NCBI GenBank assembly: GCA_015680685.1
Contig: MNCI01017909.1
Coordinates: 1,607,054-1,667,053 of the forward strand
Reading direction: 5' to 3'
Origin: Gnetum montanum
Taxonomy: Eukaryota; Streptophyta; Gnetopsida; Gnetales; Gnetaceae
Length of the DNA stretch: 60,000 nt
Position numbers and translations under genes: made by a program. The notes under the pieces are model-generated. The model did not search any database. It was given only the letters and a program-made list of their open reading frames with translations, and was not told where the DNA came from. Shown piece by piece: positions 32,408 through 45,500 of the stretch. Within the stretch, counting starts at the first letter, position 1. Each line of letters opens with the position of its first letter.

Positions 32408-34730
32408 CATTGAAACAGAATTCAGGCTTCTTACAAAGCTTGACCATTTTAGCCTACAGACCTTTGCAAAGATGCTTGGCCCAATTGTAATAGGCCTCCT
32501 CTTCCATGACTTCCCTCATTATCCAAGCTTGCTCGATCCCAATGATTTTTTCTTGGGAGAGTAGTTTGGGGAAAGCACGGGCACAAAAGATGGGGTAAAC
32601 TGTTCTGGCCACTTTCAGCTTGGCCTCTTCAATATGGATCCCCTTTTGGCCCTTCACCACCCCTAGCCACTCCTCAATGTCCCCCTAATGGTTTGCCTCC
32701 TTTTTGATCTTTGCTCCCATGGAGAGGCCATTAGAAGAGACACCGAAGAGATCCACGAATAGTTGATCATTAATCTCAAGCACCACTAGCACACTGTGGA
32801 CACATGTGTGGAAGTGGTCTACTCTTTCAGAAAAGGAGTTGGCTAGGGCAAGCATCTTGGTAGTAGGGACGCTTGGGTTAACGACCAAGAACAACTCCAT
32901 GAGCCTAGCATTCCAAAGGTTGTTGACGAGTGATTCTGGGGCCTCGTTGCAGAGCCAGCGTTGGATCTCGTCCACCTCTCCATACTTGAAATAAATGTTG
33001 ACCTCATTATGCCCAAAGGTAATCACGGTGACCTTCTGGGATTTCTTCTCCATTGTAGCATTTTACAAAAAGAAAAAGTAAAAAGTTAAACAAAATAAAA
33101 AATAGAAGAAAAATGAAACAACACTTGAACATGGAAACATGAACTCACGGTTTAGCATACCAAGTTTAAATGACAATGGGAATGGTGGGAAATCCATCAC
33201 CATGTCTTCAACGATGATCAGCCTAAGGGATGCCCAACCCCCATCCAACCAACTAACCTCCTTACATTTCCTGTAAAACTGGGAGTACTGGATTGGATAG
33301 GTTTTGTACTCACCCCCGTATTGGCCTATCACGGTGGTGCGCACATTCCCAATGGAGAAAAACTCCCGCAAAGCCATCTGTGTCAAAGCCAAGGTATCAG
33401 TATCACTGCGAAGCCCATTCTTATCGATATAAAACTTGGTAACACACAAAAAAAGAGGTACATACACTATTAACATTATTGCCTAGCGTAGCATGCATTG
33501 CATAACGTGACGAAATACGCCTACAGAACTCACCCGCTGGCAAAAGAAACAGTTCCTGGTGGGTTCTGAAAACATGTGCCCATGTGATGGGCAATGAATA
33601 GTGTGTTGTACAGGTGATAGCAATTATACTCAGGAATTTCCTAGATCCAACTCAAATGCCTCAAGCTTTTTGGGTGCTGGTTGGATCCTTTTGCCTGCTC
33701 GCCCCCTACTACCCCATCAGTTAGAAATTTTAGAATACCCCGGTTTACCCCAGGCAATAGGATTTCTGTAATTTCAGTTGTTGTCTCCACTGACAAGTGT
33801 GACTAAAAAATCACACTAAAGTACTGGAGGAGGAATTGTAGGAAGTCCCGCATGCCTTCCCAAAACCAGACTACCTGCTGCTCCACAAGTGCATGGGGGG
33901 AGGAATGCTGGCCACCGATTCACTTAAGCGGCACAAAACCCCTACAATTTCCAGGATAATCAAAATGAGTTTTAACATCACCCTGCACAATAGAATGGAA
34001 AATGTTAGCATTATTTTCGAGTGGAGTTCACAGGTAGCATAGTATGATTATCCGTTTGCAAATAGCGTAGCATAACCCTTTCTTTGCATGTAGCATAGCA
34101 CAGCAATATAAAAAATTTACAACTAAGGCAGATTCACCAACGGAACCACTGGATCAATAGAGTAGCAACACAATATTACCAATGCATTAGTCTAAAGGTC
34201 TTACAACACACCAGCTTAGCGTAACAAAAATTTTTAAATACGAACTTCAAATAGAAAAAAATTTTAATACGCTATAGCCGTTTCAACCAACCTTCTGTCA
34301 TACAAAATGACTCGCGCTATGCTGCATTAAACATGTGTGATGTTGTCAAATCTTGTAGATGGAAAAACCCTCCAGGATCACCTAAACTTCTACAGAGAGG
34401 TAGTCATAGCAATGGCGGTCCGGGCAATACTGCATGCAACCTTAGCATAGCATCTGTACATCCATGGCAACCAAATCGGCAACAGCAGCAGTGTAATAGC
34501 CAAAATGGCAACCAAAACGATGACAGAAGACGGGGGTTTCATTAGGGAAAATAAAAAAAAGAAGAGACAACAATAGCAACCTAGAAAAAAAAGGTAGCAT
34601 AGCAACTTACTGATCCAACAGAGTCTCCTCTCAAAACTGCAATGCACACCTGTGACAAATGTCCCAGGGTGTCTTTCACCTCGTCTACCTTGGCAAGCGC
34701 TCAGTGTTTTCATTCTCCTTTAGGTTCCAT
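32408..34730 (-). pseudogene. Antisense spliced gene of element A, 5' part
   Basis: Upstream half of the A copy. The start is at 34730, where ATG is followed within seven codons by a stop. The exon 1 donor is GTAAGTTGCTATG, as in C. The FCP1-like exon (about 33980-33545) reads LILIILEIVGVLCRL, WFWEGMRDFLQFLLQYFS and YNTLFIAHHMGTCFQNPPG. The next exon, about 33440-33160, reads FYIDKNGLRSDTDTLA and ends at donor GTATGCTAAAC. Exon 4 (33053 onward) reads KYGEVDEIQRWLCNE and NDQLFVDLFGVSSNGLSM. Its acceptor AG appears lost (CTACAATG). Element B interrupts exon 4 after EFCFNVH. Multiple stops and small frameshifts. Confidence 0.74.
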
Positions 34731-34999
34731 TGTCTCGGTTGTAAATTCTCTCTTAGTCGCTACTCTAAACTACCTTGCTCTTTGTCAGTACAACCTCTCT
34801 ATGCTCTGGATGTCGGATCTGCGCTCTTATGATGAAAATGATAAGTTTACCAGGGGTAAACCCCTATTTACAGCCAACGTGGTAAAAAGAACTTGTCGTT
34901 TTCTCACCCTGATTAATGTGGGACACTCCGTACAGCATAGCACTCTCGCCATAGTGTAGCAGCATTGTTTGTATCATGGTAGGTGGGCCCAACCAAAAA

Positions 35000-35242
35000 T
35001 TTTGTCCCACCTTAAACTAGCCACTTACATTTGCAAGAGTAACCCGCTAACAGTTCGCAAAGACCTTAAACTAGCAGTTTTGACTCACAATTTTAACCAA
35101 GTTAGCGGTCCGCAAAGACCTTAAACTAATAGTTTTGACTTACAAACCTAACTTGTTAACAGTCCGAAAAGACCTTAAACTAACAGTTACGATTTACAAT
35201 TCGACCAAGTTAGTGGTCTACTACGACCTTAAACTGGCAGCT
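35000..35242 (+). repeat. TR2 array of element A
   Basis: Five units spaced about 55 bp, for example GGTCCGCAAAGACC-TTAAACTAA and GGTCTACTACGACC-TTAAACTGGCA. It sits between the antisense gene start and pol as in C. B has no such array in this interval. Positions 34731-34999 hold the antisense promoter region with a decayed TATA (about 34860-34874). Confidence 0.82.
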
Positions 35243-35372
35243 TGCGAATTTTGCATCATAGTCAACAATTATTTTAACCATTTCATATTTCATTGTTTCT
35301 TTGCAAATATTTACTATGCGATGTTGCTACAAAGAGGTATCACTTGACTTTGCTTTCATCTTATTATGGCAG

Positions 35373-38300
35373 GTTAAGCAAGAATGGCCATGCATCATGA
35401 TCTACCTTCACTTCTAGCCTTGGTAGGCCCACATGGCGAGCTTACAAGACAATTAAACCTAGAGTCAATAGACCGGGATTCATCCACCGATAGCACTGTC
35501 GCGTCCTTAGAAACATCCTCAGACTAGCCCGAACACCTAGTCCAAGCCTTAGATTTAGAGTCTGGGGATGTAACTGAGGACCCTCTCATTGAAACGCCTG
35601 TGACTACATCTAGGGGAAAATAAAGATGTTAAAACTTAGCTCCCTCCTAGATTCACAAACGCATAAATATGTATCCAAGATCCTCCAAGAAAACATCGAG
35701 GTATTCACGTGATCCTATAATGACATGTCAGGCTTAGATCCAAGGCTTATACAGCATAACATTGTCTTAGACCCACGTGTGAAGGTAGTTAAAAAAAAGG
35801 CTCGCAAGATTAAACTAGAGATCGTACTGGTCGTACCCGATGAAATCACTAAGTTGTATCAGGCTGGTTTCATCTAGGCAATTGATTACTCAGAATGGGT
35901 GTCAAACATCATTATAGTTTCTAAGAAAATGGGAGGAATATGAATCTGTATAGACTTCCAAGATCTAAATGAAGCAACGATCAAAGATGACTTCCCACTA
36001 CTAAGTATTGATCAACTAATCGACACTATGGTTGGTCATGCTCTACGATCCTTCATGGACGATTTCTTCAGCTACAATCAAATTTGTATCAACCCAGAGC
36101 ATCAGTTAACAACCACTTTCATGACCCCATGGGATACCTTCTGTTATACTATGATGCCCTTTGGACTCAAAAATGCCGGAGCAACCTACCAAAGATCCAT
36201 GACATACATATTTAGTGACTACATCCTAGAAACACTAAATGCCTATGTGGATGACATAGCAATCAAATCTAAAGAGCCTGTTGACCATCGCAATGATCTA
36301 GGTGTAGTGCTCAAATGCTACCATATGCATGACTTACGCCTCAACCCAAAGAAGTGTGTCTTCAGGGTAAAAACCAGATGCATGCTAGGGTTTATAGTAT
36401 CGAAGGCTAGAATATGAGTGAACCCTGACAAAGTAAGGCCATCGTTAATCTAGCACCTCCTGCAAACCTTAAAGAATTGTGTAGGTTGCAAGGTAGGGTA
36501 CAATTCATTAGAAGGTTTATAGCAAAGTTGACTGACAAGTTACATCCCATGCAACACTTACTAAAGAAAGGGGTTAACTTCAAATGGACAACACAATGCC
36601 AGCAAGCCTTCGATGACCTAAAGAAAGAGCTTTTACACCTCCCAACCGTTTACCCATCACAAAGGGATAAGTCTTTCTACATTTACCTTGCCACCTTAGA
36701 GATGTCTATCGCAACACTGTTATGTTAGAGAAGAGATGACAGCTTTGAGATTCTAGTTTATTACCTAAGTCATGCATTGATAACATACGAGGTGAAGTAC
36801 AATGAGGTGGAAAGAAATTTCCTCGCCCTAGTATTTGCATTAAAAAAGTGGAGGCATTATCTATTTCGTAGTAAAGTTAACATTATATGCAAAAGCAATG
36901 TACTCCAAGCTATCACGAACAATCTATATAAAAGCAAAAGGATAGCCCAGTTGAAAGCCATAACCGCGGAATTTGATTTGCATTATGTGATCCAATCATC
37001 AACGAAAGGACAAGCGATAGCTACGCAACTCACGACCTCACGTGTTGACGATCAGACAACCATAGAACCAAAATTCCCTGACGAGCACATTAGCATCATC
37101 AACTCTATCCTATTACATTTAGAAGCTACTTTGCATTTCGACGATGCCTCGACTATGCGAGGTGGTAGCGCAGCTGCCATCATTACATTCCCCTTTGGGG
37201 ACATTCAACCGTTTGCTTATCATTTCACGTTCCTTTGTACAAACAACATGGCAGAGTACGAAGGACTCCTTAGGGGCCTCTTAGTAGCCCAAGCATTAAA
37301 AATTCAACATCTAGTAATCAGAGGTGATTCACAACTCGTTGTCAATCAAATCACTGAGGCCTATGCCTGTAAAGCTACTCATCTGCAATCCTATTACGAC
37401 CTAGCCAAAATTTTTCTCAAACATTTTGCCACAAAAAATTTCCAACACATTCCATGTAATGATAATACCGTAGCAAATGCCTTGGCCACGCTAGCATTAA
37501 ATGTGCCACCACACCTATTCATAACATTTCTCGCTTCAATAACTGAGTGTACGGAGCCTATCACCCAAGAAGTACATGTCACCTCTGTGAGCGCAGCCGA
37601 TACCCAAGAGTGGTATGTTAACATTAAAGCATATCTGCAACAGGGCGAACCCCCACGTGGAATGACATCTACCCAAAGAGATGCAATCTGCAAGCATGCT
37701 CGGCAATATGTACTTATGGGAGATAACGCCTTATGCAAATGCTCCTTTGATGGGATATTGCTAGCATGCGTAAATGAGGGACAAGTGCAAAAGATCATTA
37801 ATGAGGTCCATGAAGGACTATGCGGAGGACACATAGCTCCTAGAGCCATGGTAGCAAAAATTAGATGCCTAGGGTATTACTGGCCTCACATGGAATGAGA
37901 TTGCCTTGCCAAAGTTAAGACTTGTGACACATGCCAATGATATGCAAATCATATTCATGTTTCACCCACTGAGTTGCACCCTACATAGATCACGTGGCCA
38001 TTCCAACAATGGGGACTAGACATTATAGGACCTATCACACCTAAGTCTTCCATAGGGCATAGCTTCATTATCACCACTACTAAGTACTTTACAAAGTGGG
38101 TAGAGGCTATCCCCCTTAGAAAGACTACATCTCAACATGTTTTCCACTTTATATTAGATAACATAATGACAAGGTTTGGGCTTCCCATGACTATTTTGAT
38201 AGACAACGGGCCACAGTTTAGTAGTGTGGAAACCAAAACCTTTTGCAACAACCTTGGCATTAAGCAATCCTTTTCCTTGCCATACTACCCACAGGGAAAT

Positions 38301-38852
38301 GGACATGTAGAAGCTACAAAAAAATCCATCATCAACTTGCTCAAGAAGATGCTTAGTAACAACAAGAGGCAATGGCACGAGCAAATCCTCTATGTGCTAT
38401 GGGCTTACAGAATGACATGCAGAATGGAAAAAGATAAAACTCCTTATAGCCTTATTTACGGATCTGAAGCAGTGTTACCTCTTAAGTTGTAGGTATTGTC
38501 ACTTTGAATGATCCTATCAAAAGTCGTGAATAAAGCCCAGAACAACGAGTCGAGGATCATCGACCTTGACTTCATAAAGGAGGAGTGTACACAAACACTT
38601 GGCCACATCGAGCAATATCAAGACAGGCAACGGCAGAAGTATCATGCAAACCCACAACAACGGTCGATAAAAAAGGGAGACCTCATTCTCAAGGTTGTCC
38701 GTGAAAATGTGAACAAGTTCTCAACAAACTAGAAAGGTCCATTCATGGTCATGAAAGCCTACGGGAATAGAGCCTTCAAACTGGCAAACATGGATGGCAA
38801 AGAGTTTGTGAATCTTGTGAATCACTCATATCTTAAGCCATACTACATCTGA
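35373..38852 (+). pseudogene. pol: Pol of element A: RT, RNase H, second RNase H, integrase
   Basis: Starts at the conserved splice acceptor and ends at TGA 38850-38852. RT motifs: MMPFGLKNAGATYQRSM and catalytic YVDD at 36244-36255. A one-base deletion near 36435 (AAAGTAAGG, where C has AAAGTGAAGG) shifts the frame. RNase H 1 lies around 36690-36870. The second RNase H, 37130-37500, has HFDDASTMRGG, TNNMAEYEGLLRGL, IRGDSQLVVNQI and NTVANALATLAL. Integrase has the zinc region HEGLCGGHIAPRAM with CDTCQ, core residues in GLDIIGP, LIDNGPQFSS and YPQGNGHVEA, and the C-terminal barrel ending NHSYLKPYYI; no chromodomain. Several stops. The second RNase H places it in the Tat lineage. Confidence 0.92.
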
Positions 38853-38867
38853 TGCATGAGCAAGGTA

Positions 38868-39253
38868 AGCAAAAAGTCTGCTACGACTATAAATTAGCAC
38901 AGAAAGTCTGCTATGACTATAAACTAGCACAGATAGTCCACTATGACTATAAACTAGCATTCATAGTCTGCTATGACTATAAACTGGCATAGATTGTTTG
39001 CTATGACTATAAACTGGCACAAACCGTCCGCCATGAGGTAAAACTAGCAAATATCATCCACTACGATGTAAAATTAGCACAGATGATCCGCTATGACCTT
39101 AAACTGACCCATCCACCATCCGCTATGATGATAAACTAGCACAGCGGCCTGGTGGGACCTTAAACCAACACAACAGTCTACTAGGACCTTAAACTAGCAC
39201 ACCACGGTCTGCTGGGACCTTAAACTAGCACACCATGGTCTACCAGGACCTTA
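38868..39253 (+). repeat. TR3 array of element A, 13 units
   Basis: Thirteen units of about 30 bp. Arms vary together: AGTC/GACT (several), CATC/GATG (two units: CATCCACTACGATG and CATCCGCTATGATG), GGTC/GACC (two units near the end). Each arm pair is followed by TATAAACTAGCA or TTAAACTAGCA. A few units break the pairing (for example CGTC/GAGG). The array begins right after the pol stop. Confidence 0.9.
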
Positions 39254-40630
39254 AACTGGGTTTGCGGCATAACGTCCTCAGCGTGCATCCATGACTCTAC
39301 AAGCAAGCGAGCGTGCACAGTGCCAACACAGGGTCAAACGTTGCAGTTCCAGAACACGGTTCACAATGCCAAGAAAACACCCTCTGGAATATGTGTAATT
39401 CCATTTCCCCTGGCATCTTACTGATCCTCCAAAAATGTCATCTGACATCTTGTTGACCTTCCGAAGCTACCGCTACCATGGCCCATTGCCCTAGTAGTAG
39501 CTCCTATTGTTGGTGCCTACTACTAGAGTCCCAATACTATTTTGGCCCAGCCACAAGGTTGTTACCCTCCATCCCCCGCCATCGCCCATGCCCAAAAGAT
39601 GTCTAGCAATTAGGCCTTTCACTTTACAGTTGAGCTGCATGATGTTTGCCTTGGGCAAGGACTCCTAAGCACCCGCATCGCTGTAACTCCTAGCCTCCTC
39701 GGTGCTAGCCCCACCATGCTGATGCTGCCAGAACCGCTGCTAGCTTTTCTAGTTTGGATGTCACCTATCTTAGCAACAATGTCCATTGCTCCAGCAGCAT
39801 CCAAAGTAAGCAAGGCCTTTACCTTCATTTTTCTTTATGGTTGTTCCTTCTGGTCTGCTCTCTGTTGTGTTTGTAGGGTACATACTGAAGGGGCATCAGT
39901 CAGCGGTGCATTTCACCAAGGTGGCAGGACACTACATCGTTCCAAGGTGGTCATCCTGAGTAGCTTGGCTACTTGGGAGTGCACATCCTTTCCTCCCCCT
40001 TAACCTTCTTTACCTCATTGCTTACACCTGCAATTCTCCTTCTCACACCTCTTTTTACAAATTTTTCCAATGCCTATAAAGCCCTCCCATATGCTCAACC
40101 ACAAAGTCCATGATGTGCGTAACACAACTTGCTGCATGGGAAGCATCTGTAGGCAGGTCAAAGCCCCACATGGATGTAACGCAACTCATCCTGGGGAGGA
40201 AACACCTGTCTTGCAATAAGGTTGTTTGCAAATGAACATGGAAAAATGGCAAAAGAAAAGCGTAAAAGACAAAAAGCTCAAAAAAAACATGTGCCCAAAA
40301 GAAATGGCACATCATCTGTTTCGCAATGACCATCTCTAAGAATTCCGATAAGAGGTTAGAAGCCTGCAAAAGAAAGATGCCCATGCGTATCAACTCCCTC
40401 ACAAGCACTCCGACGAGGGACCACACTATGCTACATCTTTCTCTTCCTGAAACTATCTCCGCAGATCCACCCTTTCCCCTTTCCCTACATGACTATCCTA
40501 GCACTCTCAAGCATAGCTAAGTGACATCTGGATAATTACTGAAGAGAAATGTTAGCATTTTTTATTTCATGGTGTTTCATATTGTTTGTCTCTTGGGCCC
40601 ATCCTCCAAACGTCGACAAAGAGGGGCCAG
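39254..40630 (+). other. 3' region and polypurine tract of element A
   Basis: Non-coding by appearance. It contains the splice-acceptor-like TTGTGTTTGTAG (about 39873-39884) conserved with B and C, and ends with the polypurine tract CAAAGAGGGGCCAG at 40617-40630. An open frame at 39716-40003 is serine- and alanine-rich and resembles nothing I know. Confidence 0.6.
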
Positions 40631-42469
40631 TGAAACACCATAAAATTTTAAGATCCTCTTACTTCACCAGGGTCTTGGAGTTTAGGCAAGGACTTCCACA
40701 AGTGTAGTGTCATGACAGTTTGGCAAGAAAATGTAAACATTGAGATTAGACTATCTAGTCTGGCAAGTTTTCTACCTCTAGAGCTGACAAGCCTGATGCA
40801 CTCTCTGGCCTACCCACCTGGACAATTCACCCAGCTGTTAGTCTACTCAAAAACTGTGCTAGGAGTTGTCGATGATGTTCAGGATGGACAAAATAGTTTG
40901 GGAAGTTTTCTAGTGGAGAAGTCTACTACGTTGCGTAGTGTAGCAAGCCTTCAAAAAATCAACCAAGCATCCAAATACAAGCTTTGGCAAGATGTTCGTG
41001 CAAGGCAAAGTCAAACTTCGCCCAACACAAGGTGCTACACAATGCTACACTACATAGCATAGCACAGCATAGCAAGGGTGAAACATGCAAAGACTCCTCT
41101 GCCAAGTTGTTGCAGAAAAAGGACTGCATCTAACAGCATTTTAGCTTCCAAAATGACCCTATCTTAGTTACCCTTGAACCACAAGCAAAGTTTTCTCGTG
41201 AAACCCCGCAATTTTGACAAAAATGCATGTTACATTGGCTGCTACGCTATGTAGCATAGTGTAGCGTAGCAAAGATGCAAATCAATAAAGTGCTTCAAAG
41301 GTTAACCCCGCATGCGCCAAGGCTTCCAAAAAATGTTGTTGACTCCAACGCAAGTTTTCTGTTCAAACCAGTGGCTACACTGTGCTACGCTACATAGCAT
41401 AGCACAACGTAGCAAGCAACTATGCTACCTCAATGTGCTACACTACATAGCGTAGCATAGTGTAGTAAGCAGCTATGCTACTTCAATGTGCTAGACAGTG
41501 TAAGTGATGCAAAGTTGACAGACGCATCAAGATATCTTCAACTAGCTCTACAGCTTGTTAGCAATAACTAAGCTTGCCATGATCAACAACTTTGTTCCAC
41601 TTTGGCATACCCCTTAGTTCATCCCCAAAAATTTGTCACTACGCTTGATCCTGTTCAGAAGAATAGGGAAGACGTAGTCCTAGGGCGGAGGATTCATTTC
41701 TGCTTGCATTGTTAGCACACTGGATTCCAGCATCTCTAGTTTCGACAACGTGGTTACAGTGTAGAAAAATTCATAACCGACACAGCACATCTACAGGGTA
41801 CCATCATGATTGCATAGTGTGGGGTCTAGGAAACATGGCACCTAAGCTGCATTTCTCACCTACTCCTAACCCTATAAATATCTCGACAAACAACGCTCAA
41901 AGGGTTGGCTTTTTTGCTCAAAGAATTGGCATTTTTACATTAAGGAGAGCAGTTAGCTTGTTGGCATTTTGCATTGGTTGGCTTTTTTGGTTGGCATTTC
42001 TCATCCAAAGAGTTGAAATTTTTGCATAGTTGGCTCTTAAGTTCTCATTCAAGAGCATATTTGGCACATTTTGAGCAGTCTGGTTACTCTTGAACTCTCT
42101 GTGTGCCTCTGGCATTGTATAACTTGTTATACATTTTTCAAATAAGGCAAAGAATCGAACCCGTGACCTTGGGGCGATGCATTTTCTTACCCGAGTTTAT
42201 TCTGTTATCTTTTTATTGTTATCACTATTTGGCATTATTTCCTTCATTCCTGCATTTATTGATCATTAGTTTTACCTCGCATATTTTGCATTTAAAACAA
42301 CATTCATGTAAGGTTAAGTTACACCGATTAAGTCCCTATCTAATCGACCAAACCGTTCAAGGTGCCCCACTTCCGTTTTATCCAGAATGACCCTTGCATG
42401 GATCCAGGGCTAAACTGTTCGCCCGGCAACCTCTCGGTGTTCCAGCCACCAACGTTTTCGGTCGCTACA
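40631..42469 (+). repeat. 3' LTR of element A
   Basis: 1,839 bp, TGAAACACCAT to GGTCGCTACA. It repeats the 5' LTR features: palindromic GCTACAC...GCGTAGC clusters (about 41035-41070, 41240-41275, 41375-41475), TATA (CCTATAAATATC, 41871-41882) and the U5 block (42330-42370). Followed by the target copy ATTGT. Confidence 0.95.
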
Positions 42470-42523
42470 ATTGTTGCTTCAAACAGGTATCACTTAACTT
42501 GGTTTATTTATTTTTTGTGATAG

Positions 42524-45500
42524 GTCCACTCAAAAAATTGTTATCCATGATGAGCTTTATTTTCCTTTGACCCTAATGGATCCCTATAGCAAGTTCACAA
42601 GATGCTTGAACCAAGAATTGGTAGACTTTGAGTTATCCTCTCACAACATCGTAGAGTCCTTGGAAACATCCCTAGACTAGCCCAAACATTTGGTCCAAGC
42701 CTTAGACTTAGAGGCCAAGGATGTGACTGAGGACCCTCTCACTAAAATCCCTATAACTACCACTAGGGGTGAAGCAAAGACCTTGAAGGTTAGCTCTCTA
42801 TTACATCCACAAATACACCAAAACATTTCCAAGGTTCTCCATGACAATATTAAAGTGTTTGCATGGTCATACGACGACATGCCAAGCCTTGACCCATGGC
42901 TCATACAACATAACATCATTCTAAATCTGTGTGTCAAGGCAGTTAAGAAAAAAGCTTGTAAGATCAAACTAGAGATTGCACTAGCTATACGTGATGAAAT
43001 CACCAGACTTTACCAAGTTGGTTTCATCTAGGCGGTCAATTACTCGGAATGGGTATCGAACATCATTGTAGTTTCTAAGAAAATGGGAGGTATACAAATT
43101 TGTATAGACTTTCGAGACTTGAACAAAGTAACGATTAAAGATGATTTCCCATTACCAAGAATCAATTAACTCATAGACACTACAGCTGATCCTGCCTTAC
43201 TATCCTTCATGGATGGGTTTTTATGCTATAAATAGATCCATATAAACCCAGAGCATCAGTTGTCAACCACTTTCATGACCCCTTGGGGAACGTTTTGTTA
43301 TACAATGATGCCTTTTGGACTCAAAAATGCTGGAGCAACCTACCAACGAGCGATGACTTATATTTTTAGCGACTACCTTTTGGAGAGATTAAAAAATTAC
43401 ATGGATGACATAGCACTCAATTCTAAGGAATTTATCGATCATCCAAACGATCTCAATATAGTCCTCCAACGTTTTCAAAGGCATGACCTACGCCTCAACC
43501 CTAAGAAATGTGTTTTCGGAGTTAAAACTGGATGCATGCGAGGTTTTTTAGTGTTGGAAACAAGCATACAAGTGGACCCCGATAAAGTGAAGGCCATCAT
43601 CAGCTTAGCACCACCTACAAACCTGAAAGAGCTACGTGGGTTGTAAGGCAGGGTACAGTTTATCAGAAGGTTTATCTCGAAGTTGATAGACAAGCTACAT
43701 CCCATGCAACATTTACTTAAAAAGGGAGTCAACTTCAAGTGGATAGATCTATGTCAACAAGCCTTTGATAACTTAAATAAAGAGCTTTTGCACCTCCCAA
43801 CTGTTTACCCACCATAGAGGGATAAGCCTTTCTACATTTACCTTGCCACTTTGGACACATCTATTGTTGCATTGCTATGCCAAAAAAGAGATGACGAGTC
43901 CAAAATCCCAGTGTACTACCTAAGCCACGCATTAATAGCTTATGAGGAAAAATATAACGAGGTAGAAAAATATTGTCTCGCCCTAGTATTCGCTTTAAAA
44001 AATTGAAGACATTACCTATTTCGTAGCAAGGTCAACATTAAATGCAAAAGCAACATACTTCAGGCCAGTACAAAAAACTTGTACGAGAGTAGTAGGATAT
44101 CCCGATGGAAAGTAATAACGATGGAATTTGATTTACATTATGTAGCCCAATCATCAATAAAGAGTCAAGCAATAGTCACACAGCTTACAAATTTTCCAGT
44201 TGATGATCAAGCAATAATAAAACCCAAATTCCCAGATGAACACATCAACAGCCTAAACTCTATACCATTTGATTTTGAAGCAAGTTTACATTTTGATAGT
44301 GCTTCACCTACACGAGATGGAAGCACCGCCACAGTTATCACGTTTCCCTCCAGGGAAATTTGATCCTTTTCTTATCACTTTACATTCCTTTGTACGAACA
44401 ATGTAGCTAAGTATGAAGGACTCCTTAGGGGCCTCTTAGCAGCCCAAGAGCTAAAGATTCAACATTTGGCAGTTCGGGGCAATTTGCAATTAGTTGTCAA
44501 CCAGATCGCTAAAGTCTATGCTTGCAAGGCTTCACATTTGCAACCTTATTATGATCTAGCTAAGAGTTTGCTAAAATAGTTTGCAACATTGGACATTCAA
44601 CATGTACCTCACAATGAGAACACTACAGCCGATGCATTAGCCACATTAGCATTGAATGTGCCATCGTACTTGTTTGTCACTTTTTCCGCTTTGATAATAG
44701 AGTGCACAAATCCTATTAATCAAGTGGTAAACATTGCATCTGTCAATGTGATAGACATCCAAGAGTGATACACCAACATTAAGGCTTACCTTCAACACAG
44801 TGAACCCCCACACAGCTTGACATCTACTCAAAAGGATGCAATCCAAAAGCGAGCTTGGCAGTATGTCCTCATAGGAGAAAATACCTTATGCAAACGCTCC
44901 TTTGATGGGATATTGTTAACTTGTGTTGGTGGGGAAGAAGCACAGAAAATTATTAACAAAGTCCATGAGGGACTATGTGGAGGACACATAGCCCCTAGGG
45001 CATTGGCGGCAAAGATCAGACGCCTAGGGTACTACTAGCCTTTCATCGAACAAGATTGTCTTGCAAAAGTTAGGACGTGTGATGTATGTCAATGTCATGA
45101 AAATCTCATACACATATCACCTACTGAGTTACATCCTACACAGATTATATGCCAATTCCAACAATGGGGACTAGACATCATAGGGCCCATCACACCTAAG
45201 TCTTTCGTAAGACATAGCTTCATAATCACTGCAACCGAATACTTCACAAAGTGAGTGGAGGCTATTCCCCTAAGAAAGACTACCTCTCAACAGGTTTGCC
45301 ACTTCATCTTGGATAACATAGTAACAAGGTTTGGCCTTCCTATGACTATTGTGATAGACAACGGGCCACAATTTAGTAGTGCAGAAACCAAAACCTTTTG
45401 CAATAATCTTGGCATCAAGTAATCCTTTTCATCGCCATATTACCCATAGGAAAACGGTCATGCAGAAGCAACAAATAAGGCCATCATTAACCTGATGAAA

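Larger units (their letters stand above)
6853..42469 (+). mobile_element. Tat-like Ty3/gypsy element A, interrupted by element B
   Basis: Complete plus-strand element of about 18.8 kb once the nested element B and its duplicated target are removed. LTRs are 6853-8648 and 40631-42469, with flanks ATTTT (6848-6852) and ATTGT (42470-42474). Order: LTR, gag, protease, TR1, antisense gene (broken by B), TR2, RT-RNase H-second RNase H-integrase, TR3, 3' region, polypurine tract, LTR. All reading frames carry stops, so it is an old non-autonomous relic. It lies inside element C, between that element's TR2 and pol. Confidence 0.92.

Noticed and set aside
38868-39253. CRISPR-like array
   Set aside because: Units are about 30 bp with short, non-unique intervals and no spacer structure; they lie in a plant retrotransposon and the repeats vary strongly.
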